From: Ectothiorhodospiraceae bacterium
Lineage (GTDB): Bacteria; Pseudomonadota; Gammaproteobacteria; Nitrococcales; Aquisalimonadaceae
Reading direction: 5' to 3'
Length of the DNA: 39,668 nt
Assembly: GCA_007117515.1 (NCBI GenBank)
Contig: SKGQ01000155.1
Location: 1-39,668 of the forward strand
Shown here one piece after another: positions 1 to 7,429 of this stretch (its first letter is position 1; each line of letters opens with the position of its first letter). The notes beneath the pieces are model-generated. The model was given only the letters and a program-made list of their open reading frames with translations. It made no database searches and was not told the DNA's origin. The translations under genes and the position numbers were made by a program.

Positions 1-327
1 CAGTGCAAGCTTTTTCTTGGCCTGACGTGCCTTCGGCCCAACAGGGCCAAGAAAAACCTTCCACTGTCCCTACCAGGCTTCGGGTGAAGTTGCTTCGTCG
101 GAACTGGGGCCGCGGGGCCGACATTCTCGGCAGGACTAACGCCATGCCGGCTGGCACAGAGTGCCGGGGGAGGAGAAGGTTTTTCTCCGGCCCTTTCGGA
201 GCGAAGCGACGCGAGGACGGAAAAAAGCTTGTCCTCACGCGGCACGGGGCCAGGTGCGGAGAATCCGGTACGTTGCAGCAGGCACGGGCTTGGCTCGGAG
301 TTGATAGCTTCGGTTTGGCTACGGACA
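1..327. other. Hairpin-dense intergenic DNA, no convincing gene
   Basis: I see no protein with family features here on either strand. The DNA is rich in inverted repeats. A perfect 12-bp arm, TTTTTCTTGGCC at 11-22, pairs with GGCCAAGAAAAA at 45-56. Further short stems lie around 155-165 (GGCAC/GTGCC), 171-188 (GGAGAA/TTCTCC) and 213-236 (GAGGAC/GTCCTC read on the minus strand). A related string, CAAGCTTTTT, occurs near position 6 and, inverted, near 220-232. On the minus strand this is the 3' side of the CbiX-like gene, so some of the stems may help end its transcript. A dispersed repeat or a structured RNA is also possible. Confidence 0.5.
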
Positions 328-1185
328 TCACTTCCGATCAGGCGAAAGATCCAGCAGATAGCGGCGGCCGGCCAGGGCGTCGTCGAGGCGGTCGGCGAGG
401 ATGTCGACTACGCGCGGATCTTCGCCGGCAAGCCTGGTCATGCTTGTCGACAGGCCGGGGTGGCGTTGTCTGGCTGCCGCGCAGATATCGTGGACATCGC
501 CTTCGTCCCCGGCATGGCGTCCCGGTGACAGGAACAGCATGGACAGGATTACCCGTCCGGCGTTGAAGCCGGGCTGGTCGAGCAGATCCTCCAGCAGTGG
601 CTCGTTGAACCGATAACTGTCCCCTTCACGCCTCTCCATGGAGGCGGGCATCAGCCGCGCCACATCGTTGCCGAGCAGCGCACCCAACTGTCCGGCGAGC
701 ACATTGCGCACTGCGGTGACTTCGGGAATCGGGCTGCCGTGATCAACCAGCGCGACCGATGCAGTCGCGTCGTCCTCCAGGCACTCTCTCACGCCGTCGC
801 ACAGGATCCGTGCGAGACGCAGGTCGACTGCGCCACCGAGGTCCACCAATGGCGCCGCAACCCGGATCGCCAGGTCAGGCCACTCCTGCTGAATCTGGCC
901 GAGTCGACGGGGCAGATAATCCGTCAGTGCCTTGCTCGGGCCGAAGAAGAACGGCACCACCACCACCTCGCTTGCGCCGGCGCGGGCGTCCCGGGTGACG
1001 CAGGGTGCCAGCGTCGGCGCCGGGATTCCCTCGAGATCGTCGGCCGGAATCTTGTAGGAATGCAGCAGCGAGGCCGGCGTCACGGTTAGTCCCATGCGCT
1101 TGCCGAGCAGCAGCGCCGTCCGGCGCAGGTTGAACGTGGCTGCCGGACGAAGCGATCCGTTGTCCACCAGGTAGATGGTGCGCAT
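328..1185 (-). CDS. CbiX/SirB-type chelatase-like protein
   Basis: The 285-residue protein has the tandem two-domain layout of long sirohydrochlorin cobalt/iron chelatases (CbiX/SirB family), which insert a metal into sirohydrochlorin for cobalamin or siroheme synthesis. The second half has the expected HGS-type motif (VDHGSPIPEV, His149) and a second His in LSPGRHAGDEG (His224). The equivalent place in the first half reads VDNGS, so the usual His is replaced by Asn9 and that site may be inactive. I chose the ATG at 1185 over an upstream in-frame TTG at 1227, because the family's N-terminal strand (MRTIYLVDNGS) starts there; the ribosome site is weak at both. No other cobalamin or siroheme genes and no cobalamin riboswitch are visible nearby. 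The family call is fairly secure; the exact substrate is not. Confidence 0.7.
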   Translation of the reverse strand: MRTIYLVDNGSLRPAATFNLRRTALLLGKRMGLTVTPASLLHSYKIPADDLEGIPAPTLAPCVTRDARAGASEVVVVPFFFGPSKALTDYLPRRLGQIQQEWPDLAIRVAAPLVDLGGAVDLRLARILCDGVRECLEDDATASVALVDHGSPIPEVTAVRNVLAGQLGALLGNDVARLMPASMERREGDSYRFNEPLLEDLLDQPGFNAGRVILSMLFLSPGRHAGDEGDVHDICAAARQRHPGLSTSMTRLAGEDPRVVDILADRLDDALAGRRYLLDLSPDRK

Positions 1186-1353
1186 ATCGATACTGCCGTA
1201 GTCGCTTTTCTGGAGTCCGATTCTCAAGGATTCTGAGGGGCACGGAAAGCAGCGCTTGCCAACCCTGGTTCGCTGCCATCCGGCAACGATGCTTTAATCG
1301 GGTGAACGCTGTCTTTTCCTGTCACGGCAGTATCGGCTCGCGGCCCCGTCAGC

Positions 1354-2847
1354 ATGGAGAACCGCCGTATGTGTGTTGCCTGTTGGAATCCGGATGCGGC
1401 GCAGCAGGCCGGCATCGACCCCTGTCTTTGTGGCGCCCCGCAGACCCGCGCTATCTGCGCCCGGATCGAAGCTGACCTCACACGCCGACAGTTTATCGGG
1501 GGCATGGCCGCGGTGCTTGGCATGTTTGCCGGTTTTGGGCTGGCGCCGCGTCATGTCTCAGCCGAAAGCCCGGGCGGGCCCCTGTTGTTGACCAATCTCC
1601 GTTTCTTCGACGGCGTGACGCTGGAGATGCAGCAAGGGCGGGATATCCTGATTGAAGGGGGACGAATCCGGGCGCTGCCGCCATCGGGGAGCGGTCCCGC
1701 CACGGCGAGAAAGCTGGACTGCGGTGGTCGGTCGGTGATTCCCGGGCTGATCGATGCCCATTGGCATTCGACCCTTGTTGCGGTCAACCAGATGGCTGCG
1801 CTGACCGGGGACGTCGGTTTCATGCATCTGATGGCCGGTCGTGAGGCCGGCGCCACGCTGATGCGTGGTTTCACCACGGTGCGCGATGTCGGTGGGCCGG
1901 CTTTCGGTCTCAAGTTGGCCATAGACCGCGGTGCGGTGCTCGGACCCCGCATCTTTCCATCCGGCGCAATGATCTCCCAGACCTCCGGGCATGGAGACTT
2001 CCGCCTGCTGCATGAATTGCCGCGCACGCCCGGGACGCCTCCTTCCCATGCCGAGCAGCAGGGTGTGACGCTGATCGCTGACGGTGCCGACGCGGTGCTT
2101 CGAGCGACCCGCGAACAACTCATGAAGGGCGCAAGTCAGATCAAGCTGATGGCCGGCGGCGGTGTGTCCTCGCTCTACGATCCGCTCGATTCCATGCAGT
2201 TCACTGAAGGCGAGATGCGTGCTGCGGTCGCGGCGGCGGCGGATTGGGGCACCTATGTCTGCGCTCATGTCTACACATCGGATGGCATTCGTCGGGCTGT
2301 CGCTGCCGGCGTTCGATCCATTGAGCATGGCCAGCTTGCGGATGAGGACACGGTTCGATTGATGGCTGATGAGGGCGTCTGGTGGTCGATTCAGCCGTTT
2401 CTGGCCGACGAGGATGCCAATCCCAAGACCGATCCGCGGCAACGCGCCAAGCAGCAGGAAGTTGCCGAGGGCACGGTGCGGGCCTTCGAGCTGGCACAAC
2501 GCCACGGTGTGCCACTGGCCTTCGGTACCGACATTCTGTTCAACCCGGAGGGTGCCGCCAGCCAGGGAAGGCAATTGAGCAAGTTCACCCGCTTCATGTC
2601 ACCCCTGGAAGCCTTGCGTACGGCAACCGGGGCGGCAGGAGAGTTGCTTGCCATGTCCGGCCCGCGCGCACCCTACGATGGTCGGCTAGGTACCCTGGAG
2701 GAGGGAGCCCTCGCGGATCTTCTCGTGGTTGACGGTGATCCCGAGGCCGGCCTCGACTGGCTGGATGATCCGGCGACTCAGCTCAAGCTGATCATGAAAG
2801 ATGGGCGTATTCACAAGAACGGACTGGATACAAACGCTTCAGCCTGA
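1354..2847 (+). CDS. Tat-exported metal-dependent amidohydrolase
   Basis: This is a 497-residue amidohydrolase-superfamily enzyme of the imidazolonepropionase-like/Xaa-Pro dipeptidase (subtype III) group. The visible metal site is DAHWHS (His136, His138), a candidate carboxylated lysine in QIKLMAGGG (Lys264), His305 in CAHVYTS, His325 in IEHGQ and Asp393 in FGTD. A twin-arginine signal (LTRRQFIGGMAAVLG, Arg44-Arg45, then a hydrophobic stretch ending near HVSA70) predicts export of the folded enzyme to the periplasm. It is odd that about 43 residues with five cysteines (7, 10, 24, 26, 35) precede the twin arginines. Related enzymes hydrolyse dipeptides, lactones or amides; the substrate cannot be read from sequence. 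It stands alone, divergent from the CbiX-like gene and upstream of the mxa operon on the same strand. Confidence 0.8.
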   Translation: MENRRMCVACWNPDAAQQAGIDPCLCGAPQTRAICARIEADLTRRQFIGGMAAVLGMFAGFGLAPRHVSAESPGGPLLLTNLRFFDGVTLEMQQGRDILIEGGRIRALPPSGSGPATARKLDCGGRSVIPGLIDAHWHSTLVAVNQMAALTGDVGFMHLMAGREAGATLMRGFTTVRDVGGPAFGLKLAIDRGAVLGPRIFPSGAMISQTSGHGDFRLLHELPRTPGTPPSHAEQQGVTLIADGADAVLRATREQLMKGASQIKLMAGGGVSSLYDPLDSMQFTEGEMRAAVAAAADWGTYVCAHVYTSDGIRRAVAAGVRSIEHGQLADEDTVRLMADEGVWWSIQPFLADEDANPKTDPRQRAKQQEVAEGTVRAFELAQRHGVPLAFGTDILFNPEGAASQGRQLSKFTRFMSPLEALRTATGAAGELLAMSGPRAPYDGRLGTLEEGALADLLVVDGDPEAGLDWLDDPATQLKLIMKDGRIHKNGLDTNASA

Positions 2848-2915
2848 AAATCATGCGCTCGGCTCCTGGCCGATAAATAGCCTGCCAAATCCTGGTGCCC
2901 TCCGCTCTGTATCGG

Positions 2916-2959
2916 CCTTGTCTAATATTTGACAAGGAAATGGCCGCTGATGGTATAAG
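2916..2959 (+). promoter_or_regulatory. Candidate promoter and palindromic operator for the mxa operon
   Basis: A perfect 7-bp inverted repeat, CCTTGTC (2916-2922) and GACAAGG (2931-2937), flanks an AT-rich 8-base spacer. Its right arm overlaps a consensus -35 box, TTGACA (2929-2934). TATAAG at 2954-2959 could be the -10 box, although the 19-base spacing is longer than ideal. An operator over the -35 box would fit repression, but no regulator gene is in the window, so the binding protein is unknown. Confidence 0.45.
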
Positions 2960-3058
2960 AGAGCTTCAGACATGCAGGATGCCCCAGGATGGTGCGTTGC
3001 AATAAAGTTTCCGCACCGGGGCCCTGTCATCTTTCATGCATTGGCAGGGTTGGCGACT

Positions 3059-4084
3059 ATGGATGACCGGACCTTCTCCGAACTGGACCGCTGGCGCGAA
3101 GCGGCGCTCGCTCTGGAGGCGGATGTCCGCGGCACCGTGGTCGGCCAGGCTCGTCCAATTCGCCTCTTGCTCATCGCCCTGTTTGCCCGCGGGCACGTGC
3201 TGCTCGAAGGCGATGTGGGTGTGGGCAAGACCACTTTGCTGCGGGCTTTGTCGAAAGGAATCGGTGGCGGTTATCAACGTCTCGAAGGCACCATCGACCT
3301 GTTGCCCCACGATCTGATCTATCACACCTATCTGGATGAAAACGGCCAACCGCGGGTCGATCCGGGTCCGTTGCTCCGGCATGGCGAGGATCTGGCGGTG
3401 TTCTTCTTCAACGAGGTGAACCGGGCCCGTCCCCAGGTGCACTCGCTGCTGCTGCGGGTCATGGAAGAGCGGACGCTGACGGCGTTCAATCGTGAACACC
3501 GGTTTCCGCACCTGCAGGTCTTTGCCGACCGCAACCGGGTGGAAAAAGAAGAGACCTTCGAGCTGCCGTCCGCGGCCCGGGATCGTTTTCTGATGGAGAT
3601 CAGCATCCGGCCGCCGGAATCTGCCGAGGATCGCCGCGCACTCATGTTCGACAGCCGCTTCCATGATGTGGATCGTCTGATCGAGCAGGTTCCGACCGGG
3701 CGGCTGCCCTATGATCAGCTGGCCGCGCTCGCGCCACGGATTCAGGATGCCGTATCGGTCAGTGACACGCTGCAGGACTATGGCTTGCGCCTGTGGCAGG
3801 CGACGCGAGAGCCAGCGGCGGCAGGTGTCGCCCTGGAAAATGTCGATATGGACCGGCTGATGGTTGCCGGTGCCAGTCCTCGTGGCGTCAGCCTGCTGAT
3901 CCGGGCGGCTCGTGTTGCCGCCTGGCTGGCAGGCCGTGACTATGTGTTGCCGGACGATGTGCGCGAGATTTTCCCGGAAGTCATGACCCATCGTCTGTTC
4001 TTCACGCCCGCCTATGAGCGTCGTCGTGATGTTCTTGGGCCGCAGCTCAGCGAGGCGATCCTGCAGAGGGTGCCATCGCCGTGA
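3059..4084 (+). CDS. mxaR: MoxR-type AAA+ ATPase MxaR
   Basis: This 341-residue cytoplasmic AAA+ protein of the MoxR family has Walker A GDVGVGKTT (51-59), a Walker B region AVFFFNEVNRARPQ (residues 113-126), sensor-like FADRNRVEKEETF and RDRF (174-177). In methylotrophs MxaR is encoded with MxaS, A, C, K and L and is needed to make active methanol dehydrogenase, probably by helping insert Ca2+. Here the first acidic residue of Walker B is Asn118, followed by Glu119. I recall the same NE pair in MxaR-type proteins but cannot check it. I chose the ATG at 3059 because the homologous region starts there and GGCAGGG lies upstream; an ATG at 2972 would add 29 unlikely residues. The stop overlaps the mxaS start (GTGA). 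General MoxR membership is certain; the mxa assignment rests on gene order and remembered sequence resemblance. Confidence 0.8.
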   Translation: MDDRTFSELDRWREAALALEADVRGTVVGQARPIRLLLIALFARGHVLLEGDVGVGKTTLLRALSKGIGGGYQRLEGTIDLLPHDLIYHTYLDENGQPRVDPGPLLRHGEDLAVFFFNEVNRARPQVHSLLLRVMEERTLTAFNREHRFPHLQVFADRNRVEKEETFELPSAARDRFLMEISIRPPESAEDRRALMFDSRFHDVDRLIEQVPTGRLPYDQLAALAPRIQDAVSVSDTLQDYGLRLWQATREPAAAGVALENVDMDRLMVAGASPRGVSLLIRAARVAAWLAGRDYVLPDDVREIFPEVMTHRLFFTPAYERRRDVLGPQLSEAILQRVPSP

Positions 4085-4950
4085 GCGATGCGGGCTGGAC
4101 GGCCGCTGCATCCCGGGAATTCGATTACCGACCGGGATTTCGGCCCCGTGGCCTGATGCCGGGTGCACACAAGGGTCTGGCCGCGGGTGCGGGGCACGAA
4201 CTGCGCGATCGGGTCAGCCTGCTGGAGCATCCGGACCCGCGGCGTCTCGCCCTGCGATCCAGCGTGCAGGATCCCTTCAACCAACTGCACGTGCATGTGT
4301 TCAACCAGCACAGTCGCATTCCGGTGCATGTGATCCTTGACCTGACCGCATCCATGGGCTGCGAGGGGCTGGAGCGGAAGTGGCAGCTGACCCTGGATTT
4401 CGTCGAGGCCCTGGCCTTCTCGGTCTGGCGGTCCGGCGATCAATTCGGCGTGATCAGCGATGTTCCCGCCCATTCCGACCTGCAGCTCCACGCCACCCGC
4501 AGTGAGTCACTGGTCAGTGCCTGCATCGCCGCCTTACGTGATCATTCCCCGGTGGCGATCACTGAACCGGACTGGTTGTCACTGGCGGAAGGGGTGCCGG
4601 CAGCGCCCGGCATGGTCTTTCTGGTTTCCGACTTTCATGGCGCGGATGCGTCGCTGGAGGCAGGGCTCGCCTCGCTGACCACGCTGCACGACGTGGTGCC
4701 GGTGGTGGTCTGGGATCCCGCCGAGGATCTGCCTCAGCGGCGGGGTGGATTCCTGCTCACCCGGGATGCCGAGAGCGGCGTCGAGCGCCACATCTGGCTG
4801 CGACCCGGCTTGAGGAAGCGCCTCAAGGCCGCCGCCGATGAACGCCGTGCCGCCCTGGCCGTGCTGTTCCGCAGCTTCGGTCTGGAACCCTTGTTTCTCG
4901 GTCAACAGGTCGATCCCGATCGCCTCAATGCCTACTTCGCGGAACGCTGA
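4081..4950 (+). CDS. mxaS: DUF58/vWA-like protein MxaS
   Basis: This 289-residue protein belongs to the DUF58 group that accompanies MoxR ATPases. It has no signal peptide. The conserved segment HPDPRRLALRSSVQDPF (about residues 50-66) leads into a vWA-like fold with a MIDAS-type motif DLTAS (Asp87, Thr89, Ser91), and a later strand-turn, VFLVSDFHG, is a second candidate metal-site element. In the mxa system MxaS is the presumed adaptor between the AAA+ ATPase and its membrane-bound vWA partners. It starts at a GTG that overlaps the mxaR stop, which suggests translational coupling. The DUF58 call is firm; the name mxaS depends on position between MxaR and MxaA. Confidence 0.75.
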   Translation: MSDAGWTAAASREFDYRPGFRPRGLMPGAHKGLAAGAGHELRDRVSLLEHPDPRRLALRSSVQDPFNQLHVHVFNQHSRIPVHVILDLTASMGCEGLERKWQLTLDFVEALAFSVWRSGDQFGVISDVPAHSDLQLHATRSESLVSACIAALRDHSPVAITEPDWLSLAEGVPAAPGMVFLVSDFHGADASLEAGLASLTTLHDVVPVVVWDPAEDLPQRRGGFLLTRDAESGVERHIWLRPGLRKRLKAAADERRAALAVLFRSFGLEPLFLGQQVDPDRLNAYFAER

Positions 4951-4953
4951 ATC

Positions 4954-5916
4954 ATGTTGCTGCAACGCCTGATTGTCCTGGCCTGCCTGTCAGTGGCGTC
5001 GACCACAACGGCCGCTGTCGCCGCCACTGACCAGGTCGTGTCGCTGGGCTGGACCGAGCAACCGCGGGTGGACGGCGCAGGCGTCACGCTGGAGGCGGAT
5101 CGCGCCTACGGCCTGGTGGTCGGAGATCGTTTCGAGCATCGCATTCATCTGCGGCCCGAGGCCGGCGTTCAGCTGGAGCCCGGCAGCGTACCGGCGGTGC
5201 AGAATTTCCCGTACGGCCTGGAGCGCCAGCGCGTTCAGGTGCTGACCCACTCCGGTGGCGAGGAACCGCATTACGAGATCCGGATTGGCTATCAGATCTT
5301 CGATGCGCCGGAACAGCCCAGGGTCCACACGGTGCCGGAGTTCGAATTGCGGCTGACGGATGGCAACGGCGGCGAGTCAGTCGGCGTGCCGATTCCGGAG
5401 TGGCCCTTCGTCGTCACGCCGCTGATCGGCGGTGCCATTGACCGGACGCCGGGCGAGGGACGGATGTTGCCGGCGATCGCGCCGGAGCCGATGGATACCG
5501 TGACCCCCAGGCGCGGTCTGGTCCTGACTGCGAGTGGCGGCGTGGCGCTCGCATTCCTGGTCTGGGGGCTGCCCATCCTGCGCCATGGTCGCCAACGCAG
5601 TGCCTTTGTGGGCGCGCTGAGCGATCTTCGGCGGCTGCGTCGTGAACAGCCTTCGGATGCCACGGCGAGGGCCGTCCGCCTGGTGCATGGCGCCTTGAAC
5701 CGCTGCGCTGGCGAGACCGTGTTCCTGGGTGGCCTGCCGACCCTGCTGGATCGGCATCCCTGGCTCCGTCCGGCGCAGGCGGAACTGGAGGAATTCTTCG
5801 AGCTGTCCGCCGAGGCTTTCTACAGCGACGGCGCAGGGCCCGCGGATGAGCAGCGTACATTGCAGGAACTGGAGAAGCTGCTGCGACGGTGCCGGCAGCT
5901 GGAGCGGCGACGGTGA
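4954..5916 (+). CDS. mxaA: MxaA-like membrane-anchored periplasmic protein
   Basis: The 320-residue protein has a signal peptide (first 24 residues, ending AAVAA), a beta-rich periplasmic domain up to about residue 185, one membrane helix (about 188-209, VLTASGGVALAFLVWG) and a cytoplasmic tail containing GETVFLGGLPTLLDRHPWL and EEFFELSAEAFY. This architecture, and a tail of the form 'gETvF...LxxHPxL...FF..S...F', match MxaA, a calcium-insertion/maturation factor for methanol dehydrogenase. The ATG lies three bases after mxaS. The gene ends in a GTGA overlap with mxaC. The resemblance is from memory of the family; the alternative is a DUF4381-type subunit of a general MoxR-vWA operon. Confidence 0.72.
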   Translation: MLLQRLIVLACLSVASTTTAAVAATDQVVSLGWTEQPRVDGAGVTLEADRAYGLVVGDRFEHRIHLRPEAGVQLEPGSVPAVQNFPYGLERQRVQVLTHSGGEEPHYEIRIGYQIFDAPEQPRVHTVPEFELRLTDGNGGESVGVPIPEWPFVVTPLIGGAIDRTPGEGRMLPAIAPEPMDTVTPRRGLVLTASGGVALAFLVWGLPILRHGRQRSAFVGALSDLRRLRREQPSDATARAVRLVHGALNRCAGETVFLGGLPTLLDRHPWLRPAQAELEEFFELSAEAFYSDGAGPADEQRTLQELEKLLRRCRQLERRR

Positions 5917-6878
5917 CACAGCTCGGCCTGGATCAGTGGTGGCCGTTAGCGCTGCTGCCGCTCCTGCTGTTGCCGTTCCTGCGCTCCGGGCAGGATCGCG
6001 TGCTCTACCCCTGGCTTGGCCTGCTGCCGGTGGATCGACTTTCGCGCCTCTCCGACTGGCTGATTCGCGGGCTGGCGGCCCTGGCCATGGCCGCCCTGAT
6101 CATTGCCCTGACCGGTTTGCATCTGCCGGAGGAGATTGAAGAACGCACCACGGAGGGCGTTCAGGTCATCCTGGTCCTGGATCGCAGCCGAAGCATGAAT
6201 GACAACTTCGAGTCCGACTCTTCCGTGAGTCGCAGTGACAAGGCTCGGGAACTGATGCAGGAACTGGTCGAGCGGCGGCCTGATTTTCTTTATGGAGTGA
6301 TCGGCTTCTCCACCGGTCCGTTGCGCGCGCTGAAACCGACCAGCAGCGGCGAAGCGGTGATGGCCGCCGTCCGTCCGGCGACCAGCTCGGCGCTGGCGCT
6401 GACCGAGGTGGCCGGACCCCTGGTCCAGGCGCTGGACAGTTTTCACGGCCGGCCCGGTGAGTCGGAGCGCGTGATCCTGCTGGTTTCCGATGGCGAGCTC
6501 GGGGTAGATGGCCAGCATGCGGTGCGCCTCCGACTGTGGACCCGGGATGCCGGCGTCCGGCTGCACTGGCTGCGGTTCCCCTCGCCGTCGGATGATGTGG
6601 TTGGTCGTCCCAGCGGCTGGGAGAGCCTGCGTGATGCAGGCATCCCGTTTCCTGACGTGCTGGCGGCGCTCGAGGTGCCGACGGTGGAGATTTCCGCCAA
6701 TGCCGATGACGCGATGGACGCGCTCGTGGCGAGTCTGGATGCACTGGAGAGCGGGCCCGTGAGTTACCAGCATGTGGTGGCGCGTCGTGATCTCGATCGA
6801 CCGCTCTACGGCTTCGCCGCATTCTTCCTGTTGGCCCTGGCCGGGCTGCGCAGCATGGAGCTTGAACGATGGGCGTAA
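5913..6878 (+). CDS. mxaC: Membrane-anchored vWA-domain protein MxaC
   Basis: This 321-residue BatA-like protein has membrane helices at about 10-22 and 51-69, a vWA domain with an intact MIDAS motif DRSRS (Asp90, Ser92, Ser94) and a downstream LLVSDGELG strand, and a last hydrophobic segment near the C-terminus (FAAFFLLALAGL). Such vWA proteins bind a divalent metal and act as partners of MoxR ATPases on the membrane. In mxa clusters MxaC and MxaL are the two vWA subunits. I chose the GTG at 5913, which overlaps the mxaA stop and has GGAG upstream; an in-frame GTG at 5889 would lie inside mxaA. The end overlaps mxaK by 10 bases. Confidence 0.75.
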   Translation: MTQLGLDQWWPLALLPLLLLPFLRSGQDRVLYPWLGLLPVDRLSRLSDWLIRGLAALAMAALIIALTGLHLPEEIEERTTEGVQVILVLDRSRSMNDNFESDSSVSRSDKARELMQELVERRPDFLYGVIGFSTGPLRALKPTSSGEAVMAAVRPATSSALALTEVAGPLVQALDSFHGRPGESERVILLVSDGELGVDGQHAVRLRLWTRDAGVRLHWLRFPSPSDDVVGRPSGWESLRDAGIPFPDVLAALEVPTVEISANADDAMDALVASLDALESGPVSYQHVVARRDLDRPLYGFAAFFLLALAGLRSMELERWA

Positions 6879-7429
6879 GGTTTCGGGCAATGCAGATGGT
6901 GCTGGCCCTGGTGGTGCTGGCGCTGGCCGTCGGCGCCATTCACTACGCCCGGGCCCTGCATCAGGCCAGCACCTATAATGCGGCGCTGGTGGCCAACGAG
7001 CCCGACGCCATCGCCTGGGACGCGCGGCCGGAGTTGCTGCAGGTCAAGGCTTACGGTCTGTTGCAGGCCGGTCGCATCGACGAGGCGATCACCGCGTATC
7101 GGCGGCTCGAGGAAGTGGCGCCGGATGGACAACAGGCGGAAGTGCTCTACAACCTTGGCGCCACCCACTTTGCCCTCGCTCGTGAACTCTACGACCAGCC
7201 GCGGACCAATGTGGCGCCGGTCATCCAGCAGTCGCGGATCGCCTTCATGCGCGCCCTGCGCAGCGACAGCACGTTGTATTCGGCGAAGTACAACCTGGAG
7301 TACATCGGCCTGCCCCGGGTGGATGCGCCGGGCGAGACGGAGGGTGCAACCGATGATGTCACCGATCCGGAGCAGGGCGGCACCCACCGCTGGCAGCTGA
7401 TGCAGGACTACCCGGAGGGCATGCCATGA
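6869..7429 (+). CDS. mxaK: MxaK-like TPR-containing membrane protein
   Basis: This 186-residue protein has an N-terminal membrane anchor (about residues 9-26, VLALVVLALAVGAIHYA) and a helical periplasmic part that reads as one or two tetratricopeptide repeats (LLQVKAYGLLQAGRIDEA, then VLYNLGATHFALARELY and YSAKYNLEY). It sits between the two vWA genes, the place of mxaK in methanol-oxidation clusters and of the TPR subunit in Bat-type operons. It is presumably a scaffold in the same membrane complex. Its start lies within the end of mxaC and its stop overlaps the mxaL ATG (ATGA). Confidence 0.68.
   Translation: MGVRFRAMQMVLALVVLALAVGAIHYARALHQASTYNAALVANEPDAIAWDARPELLQVKAYGLLQAGRIDEAITAYRRLEEVAPDGQQAEVLYNLGATHFALARELYDQPRTNVAPVIQQSRIAFMRALRSDSTLYSAKYNLEYIGLPRVDAPGETEGATDDVTDPEQGGTHRWQLMQDYPEGMP

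Noticed and set aside
11-56. Terminator made by the 12-bp inverted repeat
   Set aside because: The T-runs are inside the arms, and no U-tract follows the stem on either strand.
3-566. 187-codon open frame on the plus strand
   Set aside because: Its second half lies antisense to the CbiX-like gene and its composition is Arg/Gly-rich without any family pattern.
1186-1353. Possible cobalamin riboswitch between the CbiX-like gene and the amidohydrolase
   Set aside because: No B12-box-like core was seen on either strand, and the gap is too short once promoters are allowed for.
2966-4168. 400-codon minus-strand frame
   Set aside because: It is antisense to mxaR and mxaS, both with clear family motifs.
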